Positions 50,143 to 58,332 of a stretch of DNA of 64,000 bases are shown piece by piece. The position numbers and the translations under genes are program-made. The stretch's first letter is position 1. Every line of letters starts with the position of its first letter. The DNA lies in assembly GCF_963977235.1 (NCBI RefSeq), contig NZ_CAXBOD010000001.1:372001-436000 (forward strand), given 5' to 3'. The notes beneath the pieces are model-generated. The model did not search any database. It saw only the letters and a list, made by a program, of their open reading frames with translations, and was not told where the DNA came from. The DNA comes from Albimonas sp963977235. GTDB lineage: Bacteria > Pseudomonadota > Alphaproteobacteria > Rhodobacterales > Rhodobacteraceae.

Positions 50143-50739
50143 TCAGCGGCCTGGGGATCGGGCCGAGAGATCCACGCGCAGCGCCATGGTGGTCGCCACC
50201 GCCGGCGCAAAGGCGCTGACGCCGTAGTCCGAGCGGTCGACCTCGCCGGTCACGGTGAAGTCGGCCAGCGTGACCTCCGGGTCGTCGGCCGAGGGGATCA
50301 GTCCCTTGAGCACCACGTCGAAGGTTTCCTGCCGCGTGACGCCCTTGATGGTGACGTCGCCGGTGACGGTGGCGCGGGTGTCCGAGACCACCTGAACGCC
50401 GCTCGAGACGAAGGTGATCTGAGGGAACGCCTCGACGTCGAGCATGTCGTCGCCGCGGATGAAGTCGTCGCGCGCGCCCCAGTCGGTGTCGATCGACCGG
50501 GCGGCGATGGTGAAGCTGACCGACGAGGCGGTCTGGGCCACCGGATCGAAGTCGATGGCCGCCTCGAAGTCCTTGAACCGGCCCTCGACCAGCGAGAAGC
50601 CGACATGCTCCAGCGTGAAGGTCACGGCCGTCTTCTCACGGTCCATGATCCAGGTCTCGGCGGCGGCGGGCAGGTCGGAGGCCAGCACCGCGGGACAGGC
50701 GATCACGGCCGCGGACAGGACGGAGCGAATCGAGCGCAT
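50143..50739 (-). CDS. YceI-family periplasmic protein 1
   Basis: A 198-residue lipocalin-like beta-barrel of the YceI family with a signal peptide (cleavage near AAAE, residue 27). Typical segments: FTLEHVGFSLVEGRFKDF, DFDPVAQTASSVSFTI and VTGDVTIKGVTRQETFDV. Relatives bind polyisoprenoid or other amphiphilic molecules. It is the most distal of three paralogues in this locus. Upstream lies a 332-bp gap containing a palindromic repeat. Confidence 0.88.
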   Translation of the reverse strand: MRSIRSVLSAAVIACPAVLASDLPAAAETWIMDREKTAVTFTLEHVGFSLVEGRFKDFEAAIDFDPVAQTASSVSFTIAARSIDTDWGARDDFIRGDDMLDVEAFPQITFVSSGVQVVSDTRATVTGDVTIKGVTRQETFDVVLKGLIPSADDPEVTLADFTVTGEVDRSDYGVSAFAPAVATTMALRVDLSARSPGR

Positions 50740-51071
50740 CGTGGAGACTCCTGCACAGGGGGGCGGGCCTCGGAGCGGTCGGGCCGCCGCCTCTCGGCGG
50801 GAACCGCGCGCTCCGTCGCCCGAGGTCTGATCGTTGGTGCCGCCAGAGCAGGAGTGGGCGCGTACCGCTCGATCACGAAGCCGTGAGGCTCATCGCCGGC
50901 GCCGCGCAGGCGGCCCTCGGGATGCAGAGGCGCGGGCGACGGAGCGAAAGGCTCGGGGTCTTGCCGCGGTATCAACTGGAAGTGGCGCAGGTTTTCGCCG
51001 GGTCAAGCCCGGGGAGCGACGTCGGGACAGCTAAAGGAGCGAGGTCGCCGCCGCGCCCCCGATCCCCGCCC
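50740..51071. other. 332-bp gap between YceI genes 1 and 2
   Basis: No gene supported. It contains a shortened copy of the GC-rich palindrome (50998-51014) near the end of YceI gene 2, which may stop its transcript, and an AT-richer stretch around 50955-51000. Confidence 0.5.
50998..51014. repeat. GC-rich palindromic repeat, shortened copy 4 (TCAAG loop)
   Basis: CCGGG-TCAAG-CCCGG core with a G/G extension, the same loop as copy 1; arms shorter than in copies 1-3. Confidence 0.55.
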
Positions 51072-51698
51072 TCAGGGCCGGGGGCTGATCTCCAGATCCA
51101 CGCGGATCTCGACGTCCTTGCCCACGTGAGGGGCGGCGAAGCTGACGTCGTAGGCGGTTCGGTCGATCTCGCCGATGATGGTGAAGCCGGCCACCACCTC
51201 GCCGCCGGCGAGCGCCGAGGGGCCGTACTTGTTCAGCGCGGCGCGCAGGGTCTCGGTCCGGGTGATGCCGTTGATGGTCAGGTCGCCGGTGATGTCGGCC
51301 GCCTCGGCCGAGACCAGCCGCACCTGCGTCGAGACGAAGGAGATCACCGGGTGCGCCTCGGCGTCCAGGAAGTCGGGACCGCGCAGGTAGCGGTCGCGGC
51401 CTTCCCAGTTGGTGTCCACGCTCTCGGCGCGGATGCTGAAGTTGACCGTGGCCTGCTCGACCGCGTCGGGGTCGAGGTCGATTTCGGCGTCGAACTCCCG
51501 GAACCAGCCGTGCACCAGCGAGTAGCCCAGGTGGTCGACCGAGAACTTCACCTGGCTGTGGGAGCGGTCCATCTGCCAGCGATAGGCCGCGGCCGGCGAG
51601 GCCCATGCAAGGCCGATGCCCAGGGCCGCGGCCAGGACAAGCGCCCGGCCGGCGGTGCGGCTCCATCGGGGGCCGGGAACGGTGCTCTTGCGGGGCAT
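51072..51698 (-). CDS. YceI-family periplasmic protein 2
   Basis: A 208-residue YceI protein with a long, basic signal peptide (cleavage near AAAY, residue 38). Core pattern: MDRSHSQVKFSVDHLGYSLVHGWFREF and DITGDLTINGITRTETL. It is the most diverged of the three (TINGIT instead of TIKGVT). It lies just downstream of a cytochrome b561 gene in the same direction (189-bp gap), recalling the yceJ-yceI pairing of E. coli. Confidence 0.88.
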   Translation of the reverse strand: MPRKSTVPGPRWSRTAGRALVLAAALGIGLAWASPAAAYRWQMDRSHSQVKFSVDHLGYSLVHGWFREFDAEIDLDPDAVEQATVNFSIRAESVDTNWEGRDRYLRGPDFLDAEAHPVISFVSTQVRLVSAEAADITGDLTINGITRTETLRAALNKYGPSALAGGEVVAGFTIIGEIDRTAYDVSFAAPHVGKDVEIRVDLEISPRP

Positions 51699-51887
51699 GC
51701 GCGCATTCTCCCTCTCCGCACGACGGCACGGAGGTCAACCTTGTGAATCGCGCGCCCCGCGTCCAGTCCGGAATCGCGTCGGCCGGCAATCGGCCGCGCG
51801 GTCCGGGGACGGCGAGGAGGGGCGGGGGGACGGCGGGGTGGGGGACGGCGGGGCGCAAGCCGCGCGCGAGGCGGGAGCGGGGGCGGC

Positions 51888-52463
51888 TCAGCCCCGGCGC
51901 GGCCAGGTCATCCGCCGCAGGACGTCGTCGCGCTTGAGGAAATGGTGCTGGAGCGCGGCGCCGACATGGGCCGCCAGGATCGCGATCATCGCCCAGGCGC
52001 AGTAGAAGTGAATTGCGCCGAACGCCTCTTCCAGGCCGCGGTCGCCGGGCTGGAACGGGTCGGGCAGGGCGAACAGGCCGAAGACCATGTTCTTGATCCC
52101 GTAGCTGTCCTGCAGCGACGAGGCCGAGGCCATCAGCCAGCCCGAGATCGGCATCGCGATCATCAGCGCATACAGCGCCCAGTGCGCGCCCTCGGAGACC
52201 ATGTGCTGCCAGCGCGGCGTGCCGGGCACGGGGGGCGGCGCGGGATGGGTCGCGCGCCAGATCAGCCGGGCGCCGGCCAGGGCGAAGGCCACGAAGCCCC
52301 AGCTCTTGTGCAGCTGCACCAGGTCGAACTGGGCGTACATGTCGGTGACCCACTGGGTCATGTAGAAGCCCAGGCCCAGCAGGAACAGGATCACCGCCGC
52401 GCTCAGCCAGTGAAGCAGGCGCGCGGGCCAGCCCCAGGCGCGGATATCGTTGCGAAGGGGCAT
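51888..52463 (-). CDS. Cytochrome b561 family (YceJ/CybB-like)
   Basis: A 191-residue di-haem membrane cytochrome with four predicted helices. Candidate haem ligands are His18 (LLHWL), His52 (QLHKSWG), His152 (IHFYCAW) and His166 (LAAHVGA). It probably passes electrons between the quinone pool and a periplasmic or membrane partner. Lying between YceI genes 3 and 2 in the same direction, it likely belongs to the same functional unit. Confidence 0.9.
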   Translation of the reverse strand: MPLRNDIRAWGWPARLLHWLSAAVILFLLGLGFYMTQWVTDMYAQFDLVQLHKSWGFVAFALAGARLIWRATHPAPPPVPGTPRWQHMVSEGAHWALYALMIAMPISGWLMASASSLQDSYGIKNMVFGLFALPDPFQPGDRGLEEAFGAIHFYCAWAMIAILAAHVGAALQHHFLKRDDVLRRMTWPRRG

Positions 52464-52564
52464 CGAAGAGGTCCTCTGCGGGTCCGGGGGGCCGCCGCCC
52501 AGGGCCCGGGCGGCGGGGTCGGAACGGGCGGGCCGCGCGGGCCCGCCCGAGGCTCAGGCGCCGA

Positions 52565-53155
52565 TCACTTGGCGGGCGACGCCTCGAGGTCGATGCGCAC
52601 CGGCATGGTCGCGGCGACCGCCGGGGCGAAATAATCCACGCCATAGGCGGTGCGGTCCAGCTCGCCCTCGATGGTGAAGCCGACCACGGTCTGCTCGGGG
52701 TCAAGCGGCGAGGGGCCGGTCTTGTTGAGGGTCACGTCGAAGGTCTCCTCGTTGGTGACGCCCTTGATGGTGACGTCGCCGGTGACCTTGGCCTCGGTGT
52801 CCGAGATCATCTCGACGCCGGTCGAGACGAAGGTGATCTCGGGGTATTCCTCGACGTCGAGCATGTCGCCGCTCTTGATATGCGTGTCGCGGGCCTCCCA
52901 GCCGGTGTCGATCGAGCTGGTCTGCAGGGTGAAGCTGACGGTCGAGGCGGCCAGGTTCTCGGGATCGTAGTCGATGTCGGCCGAGAAGTCGTTGAAGCGG
53001 CCGTGGATCACCGAGAAGCCGATGTGGTCGACCGAGAAGATCACCGAGGCGTGGCTGCGGTCCATCGCGTAGGGCTCGGCCGCGGCGGGCAGGGCGGCGA
53101 GCAGGCCGGCGGCCAGGCCGAGGGCGGGGGCGAGAGCGGTGCGGGGGAGGCCCAT
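52565..53155 (-). CDS. YceI-family periplasmic protein 3
   Basis: A 196-residue YceI protein with signal peptide (cleavage near AAAE, residue 26). FSVDHIGFSVIHGRFNDF and VTGDVTIKGVTNEETFDV are close to the corresponding parts of YceI protein 1, so these two are the nearer paralogues. It is the first gene of the leftward YceI/cytochrome series, with GGAG nine bases before the ATG at 53155. The 306 bp upstream hold no supported gene. Confidence 0.9.
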   Translation of the reverse strand: MGLPRTALAPALGLAAGLLAALPAAAEPYAMDRSHASVIFSVDHIGFSVIHGRFNDFSADIDYDPENLAASTVSFTLQTSSIDTGWEARDTHIKSGDMLDVEEYPEITFVSTGVEMISDTEAKVTGDVTIKGVTNEETFDVTLNKTGPSPLDPEQTVVGFTIEGELDRTAYGVDYFAPAVAATMPVRIDLEASPAK

Positions 53156-53461
53156 GGTCGTGTCTCCGGGTTCAGGTTGCGTTGCGGCATATCTCGCATC
53201 GCCCCCGCTGGGAGAAAAGGCGCCCAGATCCGCACCAATTGTTTCCCGAATCCCCATTGACGATTTCGTGTGCGGGGCGCGGCCGCCTGCTGAAGATACA
53301 TGCCGCCCCCTGGCGTTGCCGCAGCGCCCCGGCCCTTGCCGAACCCTGCGGGCGCGCAGGGCCCTGCAAAGCCGGCCCGCGGTGCGCCGGAGACGAAGCG
53401 CCCGAAGGGCGGCGCTGCGGCGCCGGGGCTTCGCATCTGCGCACCTGCCGGCGAGGCGGCC
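53156..53461. other. 306-bp region upstream of YceI gene 3
   Basis: No gene supported. The left 110 bases are AT-richer and probably carry the promoter for the leftward YceI genes; the right part has several GC-rich inverted repeats after the 3-hydroxybutyryl-CoA dehydrogenase stop that may terminate that transcript. Confidence 0.5.
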
Positions 53462-54337
53462 TCAGCGGGTGGGGACCGGCGCCTCGCCGCGATAGTCGTA
53501 GAAGCCGCGGCCCGCCTTGCGGCCCAGCCAGCCGGCCTCGACGTATTTCACCAGCAGCGGGCAGGGGCGGTACTTGGTGTCCGCCAGCCCGTCGTGGAGC
53601 ACGTTCATGATCGCGAGGCACACGTCGAGCCCGATGAAGTCGGCCAGCTGCAGCGGGCCCATCGGGTGGTTGGCGCCGAGCCGCATGGCCTTGTCGATGC
53701 TCTCGACCGTGCCGACGCCCTCATAGAGGGTGTAGACCGCCTCGTTGATCATCGGCAGCAAGATGCGGTTGACGATGAAGGCGGGGAAATCCTCGGCGCT
53801 GGCGGCGGTCTTGCCCAGGCTCGCGACGACGGCCTTGAGCTCCTCGAACGTCGCCTGGTCGGTGGCGATGCCGCGGATCAGCTCCACCAGCTCCATCACC
53901 GGGACCGGGTTCATGAAGTGGAAGCCCATGAACCGCTCGGGCCGGTCGGTCAGCGAGGCGAGGCGCGTGATCGAGATCGAGGAGGTGTTCGAGGTCAGGA
54001 TCGTGCGCTCGCCGAGATGGGGGGCGAGGGAGGCGAAGATCTGGTTCTTGATCTTCTCGTTCTCGGTGGCGGCCTCGATCACCAGGTCGGCCTGGGCGAC
54101 GGGGACCAGGTCGGTGGTCTTGGCGATGCGGCCGAGCGCGTCGGCCTTCTCGGCCTCCGAGATCGCGCCGCGGCCGATCTGGCGGTCGAGGTTCTTCTCG
54201 ATCTGGCCCAGCGCCTTGTCGATCCGCGCCTCGTCGATGTCGTTGAGGAAGACGTCGTAGCCCGCCAGCGCGAACACGTGGGCGATGCCGTTGCCCATCT
54301 GCCCTGCCCCGATGACGCCGACCGATTTGATCGCCAT
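53462..54337 (-). CDS. hbd: 3-hydroxybutyryl-CoA dehydrogenase
   Basis: NAD(P)-dependent 3-hydroxyacyl-CoA dehydrogenase of 291 residues. Rossmann motif GVIGAGQMGNGIAHVFA at residues 6-22; catalytic His in FHFMNPVPVMELVE (about residues 139-152) with the partner Glu; C-terminal helical domain with MGPLQLADFIGLD. It interconverts acetoacetyl-CoA and 3-hydroxybutyryl-CoA in polyhydroxybutyrate, butyrate or ethylmalonyl-CoA metabolism. In Rhodobacterales it often follows electron-transfer flavoprotein genes, but here comEC lies upstream, with a 90-bp gap. Confidence 0.93.
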   Translation of the reverse strand: MAIKSVGVIGAGQMGNGIAHVFALAGYDVFLNDIDEARIDKALGQIEKNLDRQIGRGAISEAEKADALGRIAKTTDLVPVAQADLVIEAATENEKIKNQIFASLAPHLGERTILTSNTSSISITRLASLTDRPERFMGFHFMNPVPVMELVELIRGIATDQATFEELKAVVASLGKTAASAEDFPAFIVNRILLPMINEAVYTLYEGVGTVESIDKAMRLGANHPMGPLQLADFIGLDVCLAIMNVLHDGLADTKYRPCPLLVKYVEAGWLGRKAGRGFYDYRGEAPVPTR

Positions 54338-54426
54338 GCCGCGCACGCCTTTGCTGCCCCTGGATTTCGAGGCCGCACCCTATGCGCCGTGGGGGGCAGC
54401 GGCAAGAGCGGCCGCCCCGCGCCGGG

Positions 54427-56676
54427 TCAGTCGAGCGCGTCGCGCATCGGCCGCGCCTGGCCCCACAGCCGCAGGCGGGCGTCGCTGAGCGCGCCTCGGA
54501 TGCGCACGCCGCCGGCGTCGGGGCCGCCCTCGAGGCCGTCGTCGGGCTCGATCGAGACGGCGCCCAGGCCTCGCAGCACGCCGCCGTCGAGCGTCACGCA
54601 GGGCCCCTTCGGCGCGTCGCCGGGGCGGGCGGCGTAGGCGATGACCACGGTGCGGGCCTCGCATTCCTCGCGCAGCCAGTCGGCGTCGACGAGGCCCCCC
54701 AGCATCACCACCGTCCAGCCGTTGCCCAGGCTGGCGGCGGCGCGGCGGGGCTGGCGGTCGATGCCGGGGCGGCCGGCGGCGAGGGTCTGGCCGACCGGGT
54801 CGCCGTCGTTGGCCAGCCAGGTGTCGATGACATAGCCGGCGCCGCGGGCGCGGTCGACGGCGCGGCCCTGCTCGCCCATCACCCCCAGGGCGGCGGCGCG
54901 CGGTGCGACCAGCAGGGCCGGCCGCTCGCCCCCCGGGATCCAGATCAGCGCGGCGGCAAGCATCGCCCCCAGGCCCAGATACCGCAGGCGCGAGGTCCAG
55001 ATCACCAGCCACAGCCCCCCCAGCGCCAGCAGCGGCAGCGCGATCGGCGGCGGGCTGGCGACGGGGCGCACCGCGGCGGGAAGCCCGGCGAAGAGATGCG
55101 CGATGTCGAGGATCACGCCCACCCCCCAGCCCATCGCCGTCAGCGGCCACTGGTGCAGGCCCAGCGGCGCCAGCGCCGCCGACAGCGCCCCCATCGGCGC
55201 CACCCAGAAGGCCATCACCGGAGCCGCGAGCAGGTTGGCGGGCAGGCCCCAGGTGGTCATGCGGTTGAAATGCGCCGCCGCGAAGGGAGCCGTCGCCGCC
55301 CCCGCCACGACCGAGGTCAGCAACAGCCCCCCCGCCCACAACAGCAGCCGGCGCCCGCGCCCGGTCTGGTGGGCGGGGCGCAGCCAGCGGCGGTCGCGGG
55401 CCAGCTCCCACGCGCCCACCAGCGCGGCGGTGGCGGCGAAGGACATCTGGAAGCCCGCGTCCATCAGGCTCTCGGGCCGGATCAGCAGGATCGCCAGCGC
55501 CGCGGCGGCCAGCGCCCGCAGGCTGATCGCGGGCCGGTCGACCATGATCGCGATCAGCGCCGCGGCCGCCATCACAAACGCCCGCTGGGTGGCGACCGAG
55601 GCGCCCGAGACCGCCAGATACCCCGCCGCCGCCGCCAGCGCCGCGCCGGCCGCGGCCTTCTTGGTCGGCGCCCGCAGCGCCAGCCACGGCCAGCAGGCCA
55701 GCAGGAAGCGCGCGGTCCAGAAGGCGATCGCGGCCAGCAGCCCCATGTGCAGGCCCGAGATCGCCAGCAGATGCGCCAGGTTCGAATCGCGCAGCGCCTG
55801 CATGTCGGCGCCGCGCACCTCCTCGCGGCTGCCGGTCAGGATGGCGGCCGCGAAGGCCCCCTCGCGGTTCGGCAGGGCGGCGAGGATGCCGTCGGTCAGC
55901 CGGCCGCGGAATCGCTCCACCGCCAGGGCGACCTGCGCCAGGCTCCAGGGATCGGGGGCGGCGGCCTCTGCGACGTCGGGGTGGGCCGCGACCAGCGGGC
56001 CGCGGGCGAAGCCGATGCCGCCCAGCGACTCGAACCAGGCGTGGCGGCGGAAATCGAAGCCGCCGGGCTCGACCGGCCCCTCGGGCGGACCGATCTGGGC
56101 GAAGACGTCGATCCGCTCGCCCAGCGAGACCTTGCGCGCGAAGGCCCCCTCGAGCAGCGTCACCCGCACCCGCTCGGGCGTCTCGCCGGGCGAGAGGCCG
56201 TAGATCACCACGTCGCGCAGCTCGACCCGCCGCCGGTCGGTGCGCGAGCGGGTGATCTCGGACACCCGGCCCTGCACGGTGGCGTCGATCCGCTCGGCCA
56301 GCACCGGCGCCGCGGCCGAGTGAGCGCGCAGCGAGGCCGCCGCGAATCCCGCCGCCACCAGCGCCGCGGCGACCAGCACGGCCGCGCCCGCGGGCGGCAG
56401 CGCGGTTGTCCCGGGGATCCGTCGCCCCATCATCAGGATCGGCGCGATGGCCGCCGGCAGCGCCACGCAGGCGGCGACCGCCCAGGCGTCGGGCTCGGCC
56501 AGCAGGGAGAAATAGATCCAGATGCCCAGGCCCAGGAAGGCCGGCGCCCACAGCGGCGCGCGCCGGCGCTCGCGCTCGGCCAGGCGGGCCCACAGCTCCG
56601 CCGCCCGCGTTCGGAACGCGGGTCGCCATCGCGCGTGGGCGAGGGACGGGTTGTGCGGGACATCGGGCATTGCCAT
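54427..56676 (-). CDS. comEC: ComEC/Rec2-family DNA uptake membrane protein
   Basis: A 749-residue polytopic protein: N-terminal helices with the DUF4131 region (about 40-210), then the Competence domain with AHLLAISGLHMGLLA near residue 300 and several helices to about 560. The C-terminal 190 residues replace the metallo-beta-lactamase-like domain, but no HxHxDH metal motif is visible, a degenerate condition seen in alphaproteobacterial members. It transports single-stranded DNA across the inner membrane in natural transformation. Divergent from gltX. Confidence 0.87.
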   Translation of the reverse strand: MAMPDVPHNPSLAHARWRPAFRTRAAELWARLAERERRRAPLWAPAFLGLGIWIYFSLLAEPDAWAVAACVALPAAIAPILMMGRRIPGTTALPPAGAAVLVAAALVAAGFAAASLRAHSAAAPVLAERIDATVQGRVSEITRSRTDRRRVELRDVVIYGLSPGETPERVRVTLLEGAFARKVSLGERIDVFAQIGPPEGPVEPGGFDFRRHAWFESLGGIGFARGPLVAAHPDVAEAAAPDPWSLAQVALAVERFRGRLTDGILAALPNREGAFAAAILTGSREEVRGADMQALRDSNLAHLLAISGLHMGLLAAIAFWTARFLLACWPWLALRAPTKKAAAGAALAAAAGYLAVSGASVATQRAFVMAAAALIAIMVDRPAISLRALAAAALAILLIRPESLMDAGFQMSFAATAALVGAWELARDRRWLRPAHQTGRGRRLLLWAGGLLLTSVVAGAATAPFAAAHFNRMTTWGLPANLLAAPVMAFWVAPMGALSAALAPLGLHQWPLTAMGWGVGVILDIAHLFAGLPAAVRPVASPPPIALPLLALGGLWLVIWTSRLRYLGLGAMLAAALIWIPGGERPALLVAPRAAALGVMGEQGRAVDRARGAGYVIDTWLANDGDPVGQTLAAGRPGIDRQPRRAAASLGNGWTVVMLGGLVDADWLREECEARTVVIAYAARPGDAPKGPCVTLDGGVLRGLGAVSIEPDDGLEGGPDAGGVRIRGALSDARLRLWGQARPMRDALD

Positions 56677-56765
56677 AACAGCGCCGCAGTTTAGCCGAAT
56701 TCGCACCGCGCGCCAGCGGGACTCCCCACGGCGGACCCGGAATTCCTCCCGACCTGTGAAGGCCC

Positions 56766-58196
56766 ATGACCTCTGACGCCACCAGCTCCAAGACCGCACG
56801 CCCCGTTGTGACGCGCTTTGCGCCGTCGCCCACGGGCTTCCTGCACATCGGCGGCGCGCGCACGGCGCTGTTCAACTGGCTCTACGCCCGCGGCCGCGAC
56901 GGGACCTTCCTGTTGCGCATCGAGGACACCGACCGCGAGCGCTCGACCCCCGAGGCCACCCAGGCGATCATCGACGGCCTGCGCTGGCTCGGCCTAGACT
57001 GGGACGGCGACCCGATCAGCCAGTATGAGCGCGCCGACCGCCACCGCGACTGCGCGCTGCAGCTGCTCGAGGCCGGCGCCGCCTACCGCTGCTGGTCCAC
57101 CAAGGAGGAGATCGACGCCGCGCGCGAGGCCGCCAAGGCCGAGGGCCGGCCGCCGCTGTTCGTCTCGCCCTGGCGCGACCGCGACGACGGCGACCTCGAT
57201 CAGCCCCACGTGATCCGCCTGAAATCCCCGCGCGAGGGCGAGGTGAGCGTCGACGACGCGGTGCAGGGGCTGGTCACCTGGAAGGCGTCCCAGATGGACG
57301 ACCTGATCCTGCTGCGCTCCGACGGCTCGCCCGTCTACATGCTGGCGGTGGTGGTCGACGACCACGACATGGGCGTCACCCATGTGATCCGCGGCGACGA
57401 CCACCTGACCAACGCCGCCCGCCAGGCGCTGATCTACAAGGGCCTGGGCTGGGAGGTTCCGGTCTTCGCCCATATCCCGCTGATCCACGGGCCGGACGGC
57501 GCCAAGCTCTCCAAGCGCCACGGCGCCCTGGGCATCGAGGCCTATCGCGACATGGGCTACCTGCCCGAGGCGCTGCGCAACTACCTTTCGCGGCTCGGCT
57601 GGGCGCATGGCGACGACGAGTTCTTCACCTCCGAGCAGGCCATCGCCTGGTTCGACCTGCCGCAGATCAACAAGGCCGCGGCCCGCATCGACTTCGCCAA
57701 GATGGAGCACCTGAACGGGATGCACATCCGCGCGGCGTCGGATTCCCGGCTGGCGCAGGCGGCCGACGAGCTTATTGCAGCGCAGCACAAGTCGCGCCCC
57801 GGTCCCGAAAAGGCGGCCGCGTTTCTTGAGGCGATGCCCGGTCTGAAGGAGCGGGCGAAGACAATCAACGAACTGATCGACCTCGCCTATTACATATTCG
57901 CCGAACGCCCGCTCGAGTTCGATGAGAAGGCCGCCAAGCTCCTCTCGGAGGACGCGCGCGCGATGCTCGCGCGATTGACTTCGCATCTGCGGAACAATAC
58001 CTCTTGGGACAGCGACGTCCTTCAGGACGTGGCAAGGAATTTCGCCGAGACAGAGGGCCTGAAGCTCGGAAAGGTGGCTCAGCCGTTGCGGGCCGCGCTC
58101 ACCGGACGAGCCATTTCGCCGAGCGTTTTCGACGTGATGGAGACGCTTGGGCGCGATGAATGCCTCGCGCGACTGGAGGATGCCGCCGCCGGCTGA
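56766..58196 (+). CDS. gltX: Glutamate-tRNA ligase
   Basis: Class I synthetase of 476 residues: HIGH motif as HIGG (27-30), KMSKS motif as KLSKR near residue 250, catalytic domain to about 320 and the helical anticodon-binding domain after it. Codon usage changes abruptly near 57770: in codons 1-335 about 15 end in A or T by my count, in codons 336-476 about 34 do. The reading frame is intact, so this looks like a recombined allele and not decay. Many alphaproteobacteria have two GltX-type enzymes, one charging tRNA-Gln; which this is cannot be told. Confidence 0.95.
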   Translation: MTSDATSSKTARPVVTRFAPSPTGFLHIGGARTALFNWLYARGRDGTFLLRIEDTDRERSTPEATQAIIDGLRWLGLDWDGDPISQYERADRHRDCALQLLEAGAAYRCWSTKEEIDAAREAAKAEGRPPLFVSPWRDRDDGDLDQPHVIRLKSPREGEVSVDDAVQGLVTWKASQMDDLILLRSDGSPVYMLAVVVDDHDMGVTHVIRGDDHLTNAARQALIYKGLGWEVPVFAHIPLIHGPDGAKLSKRHGALGIEAYRDMGYLPEALRNYLSRLGWAHGDDEFFTSEQAIAWFDLPQINKAAARIDFAKMEHLNGMHIRAASDSRLAQAADELIAAQHKSRPGPEKAAAFLEAMPGLKERAKTINELIDLAYYIFAERPLEFDEKAAKLLSEDARAMLARLTSHLRNNTSWDSDVLQDVARNFAETEGLKLGKVAQPLRAALTGRAISPSVFDVMETLGRDECLARLEDAAAG

Positions 58197-58332
58197 TAGA
58201 TCCGGGGGCGGTTAGCGACGGGCGGGCCGCGCCTTGGCCCGCCGCACTGGACGACGGGCGGAACCCTCCGCTCCGCCGATGGCCCAAGCGCCGCGCCGAA
58301 TGCCGAGCGCGCGCCAGCGAAGGGAGAGCATC

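Noticed and set aside
58234..58332. Upstream ATG starts for citrate synthase
   Set aside because: They add Arg/Pro-rich residues absent from the family, and the good ribosome-binding site belongs to TTG 58333.
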